From Agaricus subrufescens (taxonomy: Eukaryota; Basidiomycota; Agaricomycetes; Agaricales; Agaricaceae), in the NCBI GenBank assembly GCA_029945375.1, contig CM057060.1, forward strand, positions 1,488,001 to 1,552,000: a DNA stretch of 64,000 bases, written 5' to 3'. Positions 36,478 through 47,342 of this stretch are shown in pieces; position 1 is the first letter of the stretch; every line of letters starts with the position of its first letter. The translations under genes and the position numbers were made by a program. Below the pieces are notes generated by a model. The model saw nothing but the letters and a program-made list of their open reading frames with translations. It ran no database searches and was not told the DNA's origin.

Positions 36478-38145
36478 TCATGTATATGAGGGCCTAAAGA
36501 GACCCCGCGTGCCGAACCACTCGCCCTTAACCTGGGATAGATTGAGCGACGTAATGCATTCGAATTGAAAAACCCTCACCATATACTTCCAGTACGCGTA
36601 GGGGAACAAGTCCTTCTTCAACCAATAGAAGGGTAAGCGGCTCTTCCCCTGATCGGTGATCGAACCAAAGGTCTCCTTAGGCTCGAGTCCGTATTTGAAT
36701 TCCGCAAGTAACAATTTCCCGTATCCCGTCAACAACTAAGCATAGCGGTCATAAGATCAGTCAGCGATAAGGATGGTTAGGAGGCACGTACGGGACAGCT
36801 TGTGTAACCGTCATAACGGGGATTAGCCACCTTCCCGGAATCAAGGAAGGAGTAAAGGTTTTCCGTAAGAATAGGGGCCTGCGCAGTGATCGCGGCCGCG
36901 GTTTTCGAAGTCGGCAGTGACGATGAGTCTCCGAGGGAGAAGACATTTGCAAATTGGGGATTGGTGTGTTGTAAAGTTCCCGGATCCACCGATACCCAAC
37001 CGGCCGCGTCGGCCAACGGCGATCGTTTAATGAATTCCAACGGTCCCATAGGTGGCGTAACGTGAAGTGTCGTATAGTCGACCTCCACAGTTGAGCCATC
37101 TGCTTTCTGGAAGGTGGCCTTGTGATTGTTCGAGTCCACCTCGATAAGATTATGTTGGAAGTGGCCACCAATCTTGCGCTCTTCTCTCAAAGAGTTCAAG
37201 ACATCGGAATACTTTTTGACGGCAAACATAGTCGGTGTGCCGGTATAAAAGTCAACATTAATAAGGTCACCACGCCGAGTGCGGCGGAATCGGTCCCAAG
37301 CCATCCACATGATCTTCTGAGGAGCTGTACAGCATCTTAGCCTGCCTTTCAGACTGGGATTCAGTCAAGTAACGGACCTCCTGCACATTTGATGACACCG
37401 AGGGGTTGAGTAAACACGGCCTTTCCGGAGGGAATGGCTTCAATATCACTCCAGGTTTTATCGCATGTGTCGTAAGAATAAATTGAAGATACCCCGGATG
37501 TAGAATCAGCGAGCGCCTCTGGTAAGCCCTTGATTGCCTTCCAGTTGATTTGTAGGCCTGCTGTTACCACGAGGGCATCGTAAGATAATTCTCTTCCTGA
37601 AGATGTGGTCACCGTCGACTGGCTAGGATTGAACGTTTGAACGTTTTCTGAAATTAGTGACAGATGTTGAGGCACGAGAGAAGCGAGCGGTTTGCGAAAA
37701 CTGGTTTTGGACTGCAGCCCAGAGCCTACAAGTGTCCTGAATGATAATTATTGGTCGCGTGAGATTGTGGTCGCCGATCACTGACTAACACCCTACCATC
37801 CGGGCTTACAAAGGTGAGCGCTTGAGGGAAGGGAAAAATGAGGGAAAATGAACTATACCTGGTAATAATGATATTCAGCAGCATCGACGATCGCAACGTC
37901 GCCGTCCTTCAAGGCCTTACCCGCAGCCTTAAATCGGTTGTAAATTTGGTTCGCTGCGGCTAGACCACCACTACCTGTGGTGAAATTCCCATTGATCAGC
38001 TGTAATCCATGAGAATCCTTACAAAGCAAAACTGACCACCGCCAACAACCAGAATTCTGTACCTGTCGCGGGAGTTCAAGGTACTTGCGTGGCGGCTGAA
38101 AGCTGAGGCTGCACGAGGAACGACTGCTGCTCTATGGACAAGCAT
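36478..38145 (-). CDS. Sulfide:quinone oxidoreductase, mitochondrial (HMT2/SQRDL type)
   Basis: Oxidises hydrogen sulfide and passes electrons to ubiquinone at the inner mitochondrial membrane. The N-terminus MLVHRAAVVPRAASAFSRHA is basic and Ser/Ala-rich, as expected for a targeting peptide. The FAD-binding motif RYRILVVGGGQ follows and runs on into further exons near 37900-38050. Later parts are typical of the eukaryotic family: VPQHLSLISENVQTFNPSQ, ELSYDALVVTAGLQINWKAI, AVFTQPLGVIKCAGGPQKIM, then INVDFYTGTPTMFAVKKYSD, LEFIKRSPLADAAGWVSVDP and NVFSLGDSSSLPTSKTAAAI. The C-terminal exons give LLTGYGKLLLAEFKYGLEP and, across an intron with acceptor near 36530, KYMVKGEWFGTRGLFRPSYT. A TATA element lies about 90 bp upstream of the start. 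Confidence 0.88.
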
Positions 38146-38233
38146 TTGATAGTGTGAAACGAAGAAGAGTCAAACTTGGTGGCATTCCCGTATGGGATGT
38201 CACCGTTAGACGATGATTGCGACAGAATGAGCC

Positions 38234-38245
38234 TTATATAAATAA
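38234..38245 (-). promoter_or_regulatory. TATA box of sulfide:quinone oxidoreductase
   Basis: On the minus strand the sequence reads TTATTTATATAA, ending about 90 bp before the ATG at 38145. Position and composition fit a TATA element. Confidence 0.5.
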
Positions 38246-40079
38246 GCTGATGGGAGTCGTTGCTATTCTAGCTTTGATGCCTTGTAGCAGCATGCGCATG
38301 TTTCATTACGGTCCCATTAGTCATAGCAACTGGCACTCGTAACCCCACCCAGGACGGTACAAGGCGACCGACTTTTTTTGGACAATCCATTTTCACTTTC
38401 ACAACTTGTGGGAGCTCAACAGATCTCACGCGCATGAGAAAATTGATGGTAGTTTGATGAGAGAAACATATCCTGAGTCTGCGCGATGCAAGGAGTGATG
38501 GAATCCAACTAGCTATTGAGGAAGAAAGATTTGTTCTTGTGCCAATCTATCATTGATACGAGTTATGACCTAGGACTACAAATATAGGTTCGACAATAAA
38601 CCTAAAAAAAAGTTCTTGCGCCAGCAGTCTGCCTCTCTATTGTCATCTCTCATCCTTATATTCAATATCATGTACCAAATCTCGCAGGCACAGCTTCTCC
38701 TGCAATACCATCTCTTCCTCCTCGCCTTCAGTATGACGGTTTTCGAGTTCTCCAAAGGGCTTAAAAGACCGTTCATACAGTCCCCGTTAAGACCTGATCC
38801 ATGTCGCGTTCTCATCCCCAGTTAAATATATAACTTTAACACCAGCCGTTTCTACGCATACCACGAACGGTTGTAACCGCGTACACAACGTGTCACAACG
38901 CTAGGGACAGGAACAACTCAAGAGCGTGTGATGATGCTCAGATACCGACATCGTTGAATCCACTCTCAACAACCAGAAGCGAGAAGCGCTTTTTGACCCA
39001 GGCACGGCTCAGTCATGGTAGTATGTCTTCGTCTACGTCAGACAGCAATCGACCCGCTTTGATTTTGGTTTTTTGATCCTCCCTTTCATGCGCTAGACGC
39101 ATTTTCTCGGCTCAAGTAGCTTTCGGGAATCTCGGGGGTGGATATACCGTTTGGAGTAAAATCACAAATGCCACCAGTGTTGATCATCAATGTAAGTAAA
39201 GCATGGATTCAAATCAAAATCTGATTTCGGAGAAGGTGGATTGATGGTTTCACAATTCACATATCAGTGGGCTACTACATGTGAACATCGCAACATGGAT
39301 ACACTGTCGGGCAGGTGTTCAGTCTAACGCGAATAACGAAGGCGTATCTATTTGCCAAAGTACGAAGCTCGCCAGACCTCCCTGATCGGCTGCTTAATAA
39401 CGAGAGCGATCGGTGGTCGATGGACCCAGAGAACTAGATCTTAACATCCATCAGATTGATGCTTCGTCTCCGTAGACGATGGCCGAATCACATATCTCCA
39501 CTAGTGAGCCTCTGGCGTCGGCAACACTCGCATCATATCCACAGCCTCCACTACGAGACGTGGGCTGTCTGAAGACCGTGTGCAGCACGGACAGAGGCCC
39601 ATCCACTCGATACGACAGGTCATTGACATTCACTGAATCTCGGGGCACCTCGAATCGGGTCACTGTTTCATCCGCTGCGAGGGAGACGATGATGACAGGC
39701 TATATTGCTAGACGGATTGTGTTTGATTGGCAGATGAAGCTGAGGCCGCCTCTTTATGACCCCCTTTTGAATCTCCATTCCCTTGATGGTCTTGTTTCGT
39801 CTATGAATAGCTGCGGCAACGACCTAGGTCATGTTGCGCTGATGAGTCGCCTGCGTGTTCAGCGATATGGGAGGGGAGGGGAACGTGTAACAACCATTAC
39901 TATGTCTTTGCCGTTAAGCACTGACGCCCTTTTATGTGCTCATGCCAGCAGAAAATGCGCGCTTGCGTGCAGAGGGCCGTGATACGACTCTGAACTAAAT
40001 TTAGAACAGTGATCATGGTATCATCCCCCAACCAGTGCTTTGGGTCATACCTTGTAACCATGGTGTCTCCCTCCTATGG

Positions 40080-40087
40080 TATATAAG
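40080..40087 (+). promoter_or_regulatory. TATA box of the cupredoxin gene
   Basis: TATATAAG lies about 260 bp before the ATG at 40349 and is followed by a long pyrimidine tract (about 40106-40165), the arrangement expected for a strongly expressed fungal promoter with a C/T-rich start region. It implies a 5' leader of some 200 nt. Confidence 0.6.
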
Positions 40088-40348
40088 CCTCACCCGTCGG
40101 CAAGGCTCTCTATCCCTTGCTTTCCTTTCGATTTCTCCCTTTCTCTTTTTTCCCCCCATTTTTTGGATCTCTGTGAGGTATGCAGCCCTGACCACTATCC
40201 ACTTCCCGTCTAACGCACACAACTAGATCTTTTTTCCTTTCTTTGATCAGAAACTCGGGTAGTTGCCCCTCAGTGGCATTTCAGCCTTCAGCATAACGAC
40301 AGTCCTTTCAATACTTCGTTCAGTCTTCTCTTCTTGCTATCTTCAAAA

Positions 40349-41984
40349 ATGATCGCTTCTCGTATTATTTCTCTTGCCCTCCTTTCTGGTCTTGTCAGTG
40401 CCTTGCCCCACCGTGTGAGGGATAGCTCGACAAATGAGCCCGCTGTTTCTGCTCCTAATGGCATACCCATTACTGAGGGTTCTGAGCCTATGTATGTCTC
40501 GTTGACAGTTCTCGCCCCAAGAAAAGAGTTATTTACAAAAATAGGACAATGTCTGCAGATAGCAACTCCTACGGAGGTTCCTATGGCGGATCGAACATGG
40601 GATATGGTGGATCGAACATGGGATATGGTGGATCGAACATGGGTTCGAGCGGAGACATGGGTTACAAGTCGTCCATGGCTCAATCTGGAGGATCTGGCAT
40701 GGGCTGGAGCGCGGGTATGGATTCCATGTCCACTATGGATGTCATGTCTACCTCGACATCGAGCGCATTGAGCTCTTACCAGACGCCTACCTATGGCTCT
40801 GGCAGTTCCAGCTGGGGAAGCTCAGGCTCGGGCTCAGGCTACGATGACTGTGTATCTCGTAAGTGTAGAAGGATTCTAATGGAGAGCAAAGCACTAAACC
40901 AGCTTTCCAGAATGTATGGCTCAATACGGCGCCCCACCTCAGCCATGGACACCACCTCCCACTCAAACTTCCCCCGACAACGGCAGCAAGGGCAACGGTG
41001 CTACACACGTTGTCATGGTAGCTCCGTCTCAGGGAGTTCTCCGCTATGTGCCCTTCGCAGTGAATGCCTCTGTAGGCGATACTATCTTGTTCAAGTGGGG
41101 AGGAGGCCCCCATACCGTCACCAAGTCGTCAGAGCTGACACCCTGCAACAAGTCATCCGATGCACCTTTTGCCTCTGGAACTCAGATGGTCAATGCTACC
41201 TGTGAGTCGTTACCGCCCCAAGATGTCTTAACAAATCATACTGAACTCCTATAGTTACACAGGTGGTCAACAGCACGGACACTACGTTCTACTATTGTGG
41301 TGTACCCGATCACTGTCAACAGGGTATGTTCGGTATCATGTAAGTGTTAAAGTACTTTCCACCTGGAACTCGATCATTTACCTTTCCTATAGCAACCCGC
41401 CTAGTGCTCCCGACTCTGCAACTTCTGTCGCTATGATGATGTCAAACTGGACTGCGAGCGTAAGTGTTTCAAGTAGCATATTCACGATTGATATGCTCAA
41501 GGATAACATATTATAGAACCCTGATCTTTCTGCCTATGCTGCCGTGACCAACAACATGACTCAAGGCAATACTGCTGCCAGTAACTGGGGAGGCAACATC
41601 GACTCTAAATCTATTCCTTCGTGGGCTTACACCGCGCTTGCCGAGAATGTCATGTACACCCGCAATTTCTTGGCTGCCAACCCTGATGTCATGAAAAAAG
41701 ACGGCACCGTTGATCTCAGCAACACTGCAAACACACCTCTTATGATCCCTCAAGACGTTAGCAAGGTTTTGAGCAATGCGGGTGCTGGCGCTGGTTCATC
41801 TACCGGGACTGCCTCGGCCCCTACCAGCGCAGCTGCCTCAGCGGCCTCCGCCTCGACCTCAGCCACAACCGAGACACCACCTGCCAATGCAGCTGCCGAT
41901 GGATTGCCCAACGGTGCCATGACAACTTCCCCTAAATTCGTTGTTGCCTTGGCTGCCGCCGCCGCCAGCTTGCTCTTGCTGTGA
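40349..41984 (+). CDS. Secreted, probably GPI-anchored cupredoxin with Met/Gly-rich repeat
   Basis: Extracellular blue-copper-like protein. A signal peptide opens it (MIASRIISLALLSGLVSALP). After an intron (acceptor near 40548) comes a Met/Gly/Ser-rich region with tandem GGSNMGY units and about a dozen Met in 70 residues (GMGWSAGMDSMSTMDVMSTS). The plastocyanin-like fold follows: THVVMVAPSQGVLRYVPFAV, GDTILFKWGGGPHTVTKSSE and, over an intron, TTFYYCGVPDHCQQGMFGII. All four type-1 copper ligands appear, His in GGPHTV and the C-x4-H-x4-M set. A short domain with AYTALAENVMYTRNFLAANP comes next, then a Ser/Ala/Thr-rich stalk and a hydrophobic end (FVVALAAAAASLLLL), the pattern of a GPI attachment signal. 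Roughly 440 residues. The fungal family is common; the Met-rich insert is not something I know from it. Confidence 0.88.
40588..40643 (+). repeat. 21-bp in-frame tandem repeat in the cupredoxin gene
   Basis: The unit GGATCGAACATGGGATATGG plus T is present twice in full (40588-40608, 40609-40629) and once in part (40630-40643). It encodes GSNMGYG repeats. The copies are identical at DNA level, which points to recent expansion or slippage. Confidence 0.9.
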
Positions 41985-42273
41985 GTTACCCAAAATCAAG
42001 CGATCGAGCGGGGTGAGGTTGTCGAAAGAAAAGTCGATACCACTAGATGGTCAATGTATTAACGGGATTTTATACTAGCAAGGAGATGTTTATTTCAGGA
42101 CTGAGTTACTTTTAAATGTGATTGCTGAACTTTACTCTTTTTTCTGATTCGTTCTTTTATTTTTATTCCTATACGAGTTATACCGTTGATCAATCGTTTC
42201 TCCTGTCCTGGGATTACTTCAATGCGATTTACGGTTTGATACCATTTATGATTCTATAGAATTTATACCACTC

Positions 42274-43470
42274 TCATGGACCAAAGATTGCGTCAATCTC
42301 GTCAAGTCGCCTCTTTTTCTTCTTCAGTCGAGGTTCGGCACTCAGCTCCTTCGATTTGGACTTTTTGACTTTAGACCTTTGAGATGGTTCCTCATCCCCG
42401 GGTCCTTCGACTAGAAACATGAGCTCAGAGCTGGTGGTCCGAAGGTTCAGGATATAGTGACTTACCAGCAGATTGCTGCTGTAGGGGGTCCTCTGCTTTT
42501 TTTGTGACAGTGGTGGGGATGTCTGGTGGACCATCACTTGTGTTGGAAGCGGTCACCCTGGTCGAGACATTCTTCCTAGCGGGCACGGTATCGACGCTGT
42601 ATGAGAGCTTTGGTGGCTCATGATTAAATTTGGGATTAACCTGGTGAATTGGGTTGAGCGACCGGTGAGACAGTGGAAATCGTGATCCTGACACCGATTG
42701 AATTATATAGATCTCTCAGAGTCTCGATCAGCTCCCCGTTGATTTCCAGAAGGACTTCAGAGAGGGCGCGTAACCGGCATGTAAGGGCAGACAGGGTGAG
42801 GACCAGTTGCAGGAATGCACCCGTCTGCATTGCACGCTTGAACGAGCTAGAAGTATCATTTACTTAATTGTTTACCCTCGAATAGAAGCTAAAGCTACAC
42901 TTACCAGTATGCGCTTAGAAGCCTATCAAGTATCTAAAAGAATGTATTTTATGTGAACGTTACTGATCAAGTGTTCGACCAACTAACCTTCGTTAGAAGT
43001 GGGCGAAGGCTACTGAAAGCATCCACGGTTGATTTTAGGGAATCTGCGGTCGGGAGGTGCGTCCAGGATGATTTAAGGAGGTTATTACTAGTTACTGGCC
43101 GTTACTCTAGCGTTCACGTTTGATATCTTAGCACCTACTTGTCGTAATTCGAACTGTTATAGAAAGCATGACGGACGCGAGTTACAAAAGCCATGAGATC
43201 CACAGACACAAGACGGTTACATAGCCTTCGGACCTCCTCTATATGTCGCCAGAATAGAGAGATCTTGTGTTGGTTTTTGCCCTTGTAGAAGAGTCGCTCC
43301 AACAATCGAGACTCGTCCTGGAATGAAGCTAGAGTTGCTGAAAGTCGCCGTGAGACAGACTTGAGACGTTTCAAAGCCAAGTCTGTGTATGCATAGGTCG
43401 AAGGGTCAACGGCAGACTTAGGGACCAGCGAAGAAGGCGGAAAAGAGATAGCGAGTGGTCGCGGGCTCAT
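42274..43470 (-). CDS. NEPRO/RMP1-like nucleolar protein
   Basis: Probably related to the nucleolus and neural progenitor protein (NEPRO)/RNase MRP subunit RMP1 family. The N-terminal exon contains the block ESRLLERLFYKGKNQHKISL followed by FWRHIEEVRRLCNRLVSVDL, which resembles the family's K-N-Q-H...FWRH core. Middle exons include LTLSALTCRLRALSEVLLEI. The C-terminal exon is basic and Lys-rich and ends KKKKRRLDEIDAIFGP, a pattern seen in nucleolar factors. The gene has five or so exons and starts MSPRPLAISFPPSS at 43470. Head-to-head with AP-1 beta (91 bp). The assignment rests on the short core and the tail, so another nucleolar factor cannot be excluded. Confidence 0.55.
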
Positions 43471-43561
43471 AACAAACTATCTAATTACATAATTGACATA
43501 CCGTGTGCGTTGCTCGTCAGTGCGAGCCCTATCACCTTACTCCCCTATACCCTCATCTATC

Positions 43562-46173
43562 ATGTCTGCACCTGGTCAGGATGCCAAATTCTTTCAAAGA
43601 GGCAAAATTGAGGTACCCTATAACGTTCATTGCTCCCCTTTCTGTCTATCTACCTGAAAACTAGGAACTTCGATCAGAGTTGCAAGCTGCCGAAGCGAAA
43701 GACAAGAAATATGTGAAGAGAAAAACAGTCTTGAAGCGAATTGTAGCTAATATCACTATGGGGAATGACAGTGAGTTCATCTTGGCACGACCCTACCTGT
43801 AATGGTCCGATACGCGTCTGCTTGGCAGTGTCCCCCCTTTTCAACGACGTTATCCAATGCCTTGGGACACCTCTACTCGAGATCAAGAAAAGTGAGCTGC
43901 TATCATCACTTAGGCGCCCGCTCTTGGGATTCTTAAGGGTTGAATACCAGTGGTATATCTCTACCTTGTCAGTTATGGCCGCTCGAAACCGAATCAGATA
44001 CACCTAGTTATCCCATACTTCCTCCAAGTAAGCACTGTTATTCTATACCTATATGCCTCTTAATTATGTTACAGGATGTCAATGACCGAAATCCATTAAT
44101 CCGCGCTTTGGCGATACGCACCATGTCTTATATACCCATCCCCGTCGTGACAGAATCTCTCACAGAAAACCTTCGACATTGTCTAAAGGATCGCGACGCG
44201 TACGTTCGAAAAACAGCCGCAATATGTGTAGCAAAACTCTATGCGGCGGATCCTCGCAGAGCGGAAAAAGGGGGGTTCGTTGAGCAGCTACGGGACCTCA
44301 TGCTGGATAGCAATGCGACCGTCGTAGCAAACGCTGTGGCAGCTCTATCGGAGATTGGGGATCGCCAGGATGGAGTTATTTTCAAGCTGAATCTTGCAAC
44401 AGCAAATAAGTTATTGAATGCTTTAGAGGAGAGTTCTGAGTGCGTAATCCTATCATTTCTTGACAATTCCTACTCATGCTTTACAGGTGGGGGCAAATTT
44501 ACATCTTGGATTCTTTACTGCGCTATGTTCCCGAGCGCCATTCTGATGCGGAACAAATGGCTGAACGTATAATCATTCAACTACAACATGCCAACTCCGC
44601 GGTGGTCTTGACCACCATTAAAGCCCTTCTTTATTTGATGAACTACATGGAAAATCGAAGGCTTATTGAACATTGTTGTCGGAAAATGGGACCTCCTCTT
44701 GGTTAGTGGTCAATTATGCTCAATTGCTAACGCAACTACCATTGACATCTACTACTTAGTAACTCTACTCTCATCCGGTCCAGAAGTACAATACGTAGCT
44801 CTCAGGAATATCCTACTAATTATCCAAAGGCGACCTGCCGTGTTAAAGAACGATGTCAAAGTCTTTTTCTGCAAATACAATGACCCTATATATGTGAAGC
44901 TGGCTAAACTCGAAATCATGTACCGCTTAGCTCGTGCAGAAAACGCGAACGAGGTCTTGGCAGAGTTACAAGAGTGAGTTTATCATTACGTGCTTGATAC
45001 TTGTATAAAGACAAATTCAGGTACGCCACTGAAGTGGATATCGATTTTGTCCGCAAAGCAGTGCGATCCATTGGTCGACTGGCGATTAAAGTGGAACCAG
45101 CTGCCGACAAAAGTATCGAAGCATTGCTGAATCTCCTTGAAACCAAAGTATCTTATGTGGCTCAAGAGGCTGTCATCGTTATCAAGGATGTCTTCAGAAG
45201 GTATCCAGGAAAATATGAGGGCGTCATACCCGCACTTTGCAGTCATATGGATTTAATGGACGAACCCGAATCTAAGGCGGCTATGATCTGGATTCTGGGT
45301 CAATACGCTAATAGAATCGACAACGCCGATGAATTGATTGATGTACTTCTGGATGGTTTTTTGACTGAGGCCGTAGAGGTTAGTAACATTGTCCTTCCTT
45401 CGTAGTGAATGCTTAAAGCTTTTCAAGGTGCAACTCGCACTTTTGACTGCCGCAGTGAAACTTTTCATCTATAAATCAGGGTCCGAATCTGCCAAAGAGA
45501 TTGTCCACAAAGTGCTAAAGTGGGCGACGGAGGACGTGGATAACCCAGATCTGCGAGACCGGGGTTTCATGTACTGGCGAATGCTCGCTATCAATCCAAC
45601 TGTTGCAGGGGAAATCGTACTCGCTGAAAAGCCTCCCATCACCACTGATTCGGACAGGATGGACAGAGGTGCCTTGGATCAACTATTATTACATACCGGT
45701 ACCATTGGCAGTATATACCACAAGAACCCAGAGGTGAGACATTTTCCCGGCTACTGGGCTTGCACCCATCTGACTCCCAACAGACCTTTATCCGAAATGC
45801 TGTTGGGAAGGCACTAGTGGATAGCCCTGCATTAAATGCTAATTCACGTGCAGTCCTGGTTATGCTCCCCCGACCTCAACTTCCGGACGCGCCTATTGTG
45901 ATACCTGGGCCGGGGCCACAGGAACCCCACGCACGACAAGACCCCCCTCCTCCCGTACCGCCATCTAAATCACCCCCAGAACCGAGAGATACGACCAATG
46001 ATGATGACCACGATGAAGGAGAGTCTGATCATGATGGTGACCCAGGCTCACCGATATCGGGAGACCCATATTCGAGTCTCGGAGACGCGTTTAAAGACTA
46101 CTTGACTGATCGACCTCAGCCAATTGTTACCACCAACAGACAGAGGCACGGTGAAGAAGACTTGTTGTTCTGA
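43562..46173 (+). CDS. AP-1 complex subunit beta (beta-adaptin trunk)
   Basis: Large subunit of a clathrin adaptor at the trans-Golgi network and endosomes. The HEAT-repeat trunk is complete: [129 protein letters not shown] and [20 protein letters not shown]. Further on are [37 protein letters not shown] and [20 protein letters not shown]. After the trunk comes a Pro-rich, acidic tail ([19 protein letters not shown]) and then GEEDLLF before the stop. About 700 residues, so the C-terminal appendage (ear) domain of animal beta-adaptins is absent, as in several fungi. AP-2 beta (APL1) is the alternative; the sequence resembles animal beta-1/2 closely enough that only a tree would separate them. 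Confidence 0.85.
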
Positions 46174-46271
46174 AAACCGGTCCAGGACCTACGAAAATAT
46201 GCTGAATCATTTCCAGACACTTGTACACCACAATAAACGCGATATCTACCTCTTTGTACATAATATAATGA

Positions 46272-47244
46272 TCAGATGGGTGGGTTTGGCTGCAGGGAAT
46301 TGTAATGCTGTTCGGATGGGAAATTAGTAACGAAGACCAACAGGCACATGGGACACACCTCTCCGAGTCCGTACATCCTGCGGTGGTAGCTGAGCCATAC
46401 ACCATCCTGCCTGAATTCGTCAGATTCAGAATTCCCTGACGGACCGTGCACAACAATGGGTGGTGTTCCTGCTTGAACGACATATATAGGGACATTGAAG
46501 GCCCTACTGAGTGCTTGAATCTCGGGTTCACCTCCCCAGACAGCCGATTCACGAACATCGCGACAATACTGTCGGAACTGGGATGGTGACATCAGTCCAG
46601 GGTCCGTCGCACCGGCTGTGTCTTCCCCTTCTACAGCGGGCAGGAAAGGCAAGAAATCGTCTGGGTGAGATTCAATAAATTGCGCAGCAGCGGCCCGCAT
46701 TGTGGCGTAAGAGGCTTGTGAGCTCATTAGTTTCCCAAGCAATGTGAGCTGGTGCGCAACAGCAGAGTACAGACAGTGGCCATCGGGATTGATCTGGTAG
46801 AGCTTAGCCAACGCTCAGAAAGTCCACAAAGTACTGACTTGGAACATTCGCCGTCCATATTGTTCGCAGACCTTCGATATAGCCTTCTCTTCGTCTTCCG
46901 CCTCCTTTGTAAGGCGCGCCATTGTTTCTGGATCGTCCGGAGAGGAATACTGGGCCAGCGCTGCAGCTTTCCTTGTCTTATCCGGAACCCAATCAGACAT
47001 GGACCACTCGAGAAAATACCTTACTAACTTGGCGAGCCTGGAAACGATCTTTGGCACTCTGCCTTGGCTTCACTCCTTGGGTGTCAGTCTCATTACTCGG
47101 AGAGGGTTCAGTGCCGGCAGGATTTTGGTCCTGAGCATCCAGTTGTGCAAGGAGATCATCCATAAGATCGTCATTTCCGGGATCTATTGCAGGTGCAAGG
47201 TTTGTGGGCGCAGGGTTGCCTTTGCTTTTGTTTTTCTTGGCCAT
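46272..47244 (-). CDS. OTU-domain deubiquitinase, OTUD6 type
   Basis: Cysteine protease that trims ubiquitin, of the OTUD6/OTU2 group linked to translation. The N-terminus is basic (MAKKNKSKGNPAPTN), then acidic (DPGNDDLMDDLLAQLD), then a helical lysine-rich linker (KPRQSAKDRFQARQ). Next comes TRKAAALAQYSSPDDPETMA. The catalytic Cys sits in INPDGHCLYSAVAHQL, formed by joining the exons near 46830. The middle part includes MRAAAAQFIESHPDDFLPFL, FRQYCRDVRESAVWGGEPEI and PIYVVQAGTPPIVVHGPSG. The catalytic His lies in WLSYHRRMYGLGE, and the last exon (acceptor near 46310) ends HYNSLQPNPPI. About 270 residues. Head-to-head with the SmgGDS-like gene (98 bp). Confidence 0.9.
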
Positions 47245-47342
47245 GGTGGGTGGGGGTTGGAGATAACGAGACGAATTTGCAGCATCGACACAGCCACAGC
47301 AACCGGTAGGAATCTTTGCACCGACGACTCACTTTCTCATCC

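Larger units (their letters stand above)
38146..40348. other. 2.2-kb intergenic region between SQR and cupredoxin
   Basis: The left 400 bp hold the SQR promoter and the right 350 bp the cupredoxin promoter. An open frame of 167 codons at 39479-39982 (MAESHISTSEPLASATLASY...) has no recognisable domain, intron or signal; it might be a small orphan gene, but I do not call it. The rest shows nothing I can interpret. Confidence 0.45.

Noticed and set aside
39479..39982. 167-codon plus-strand frame upstream of the cupredoxin gene
   Set aside because: No domain, no recognisable promoter, Ser/Thr-rich random-looking composition; kept only as a possible item to check.
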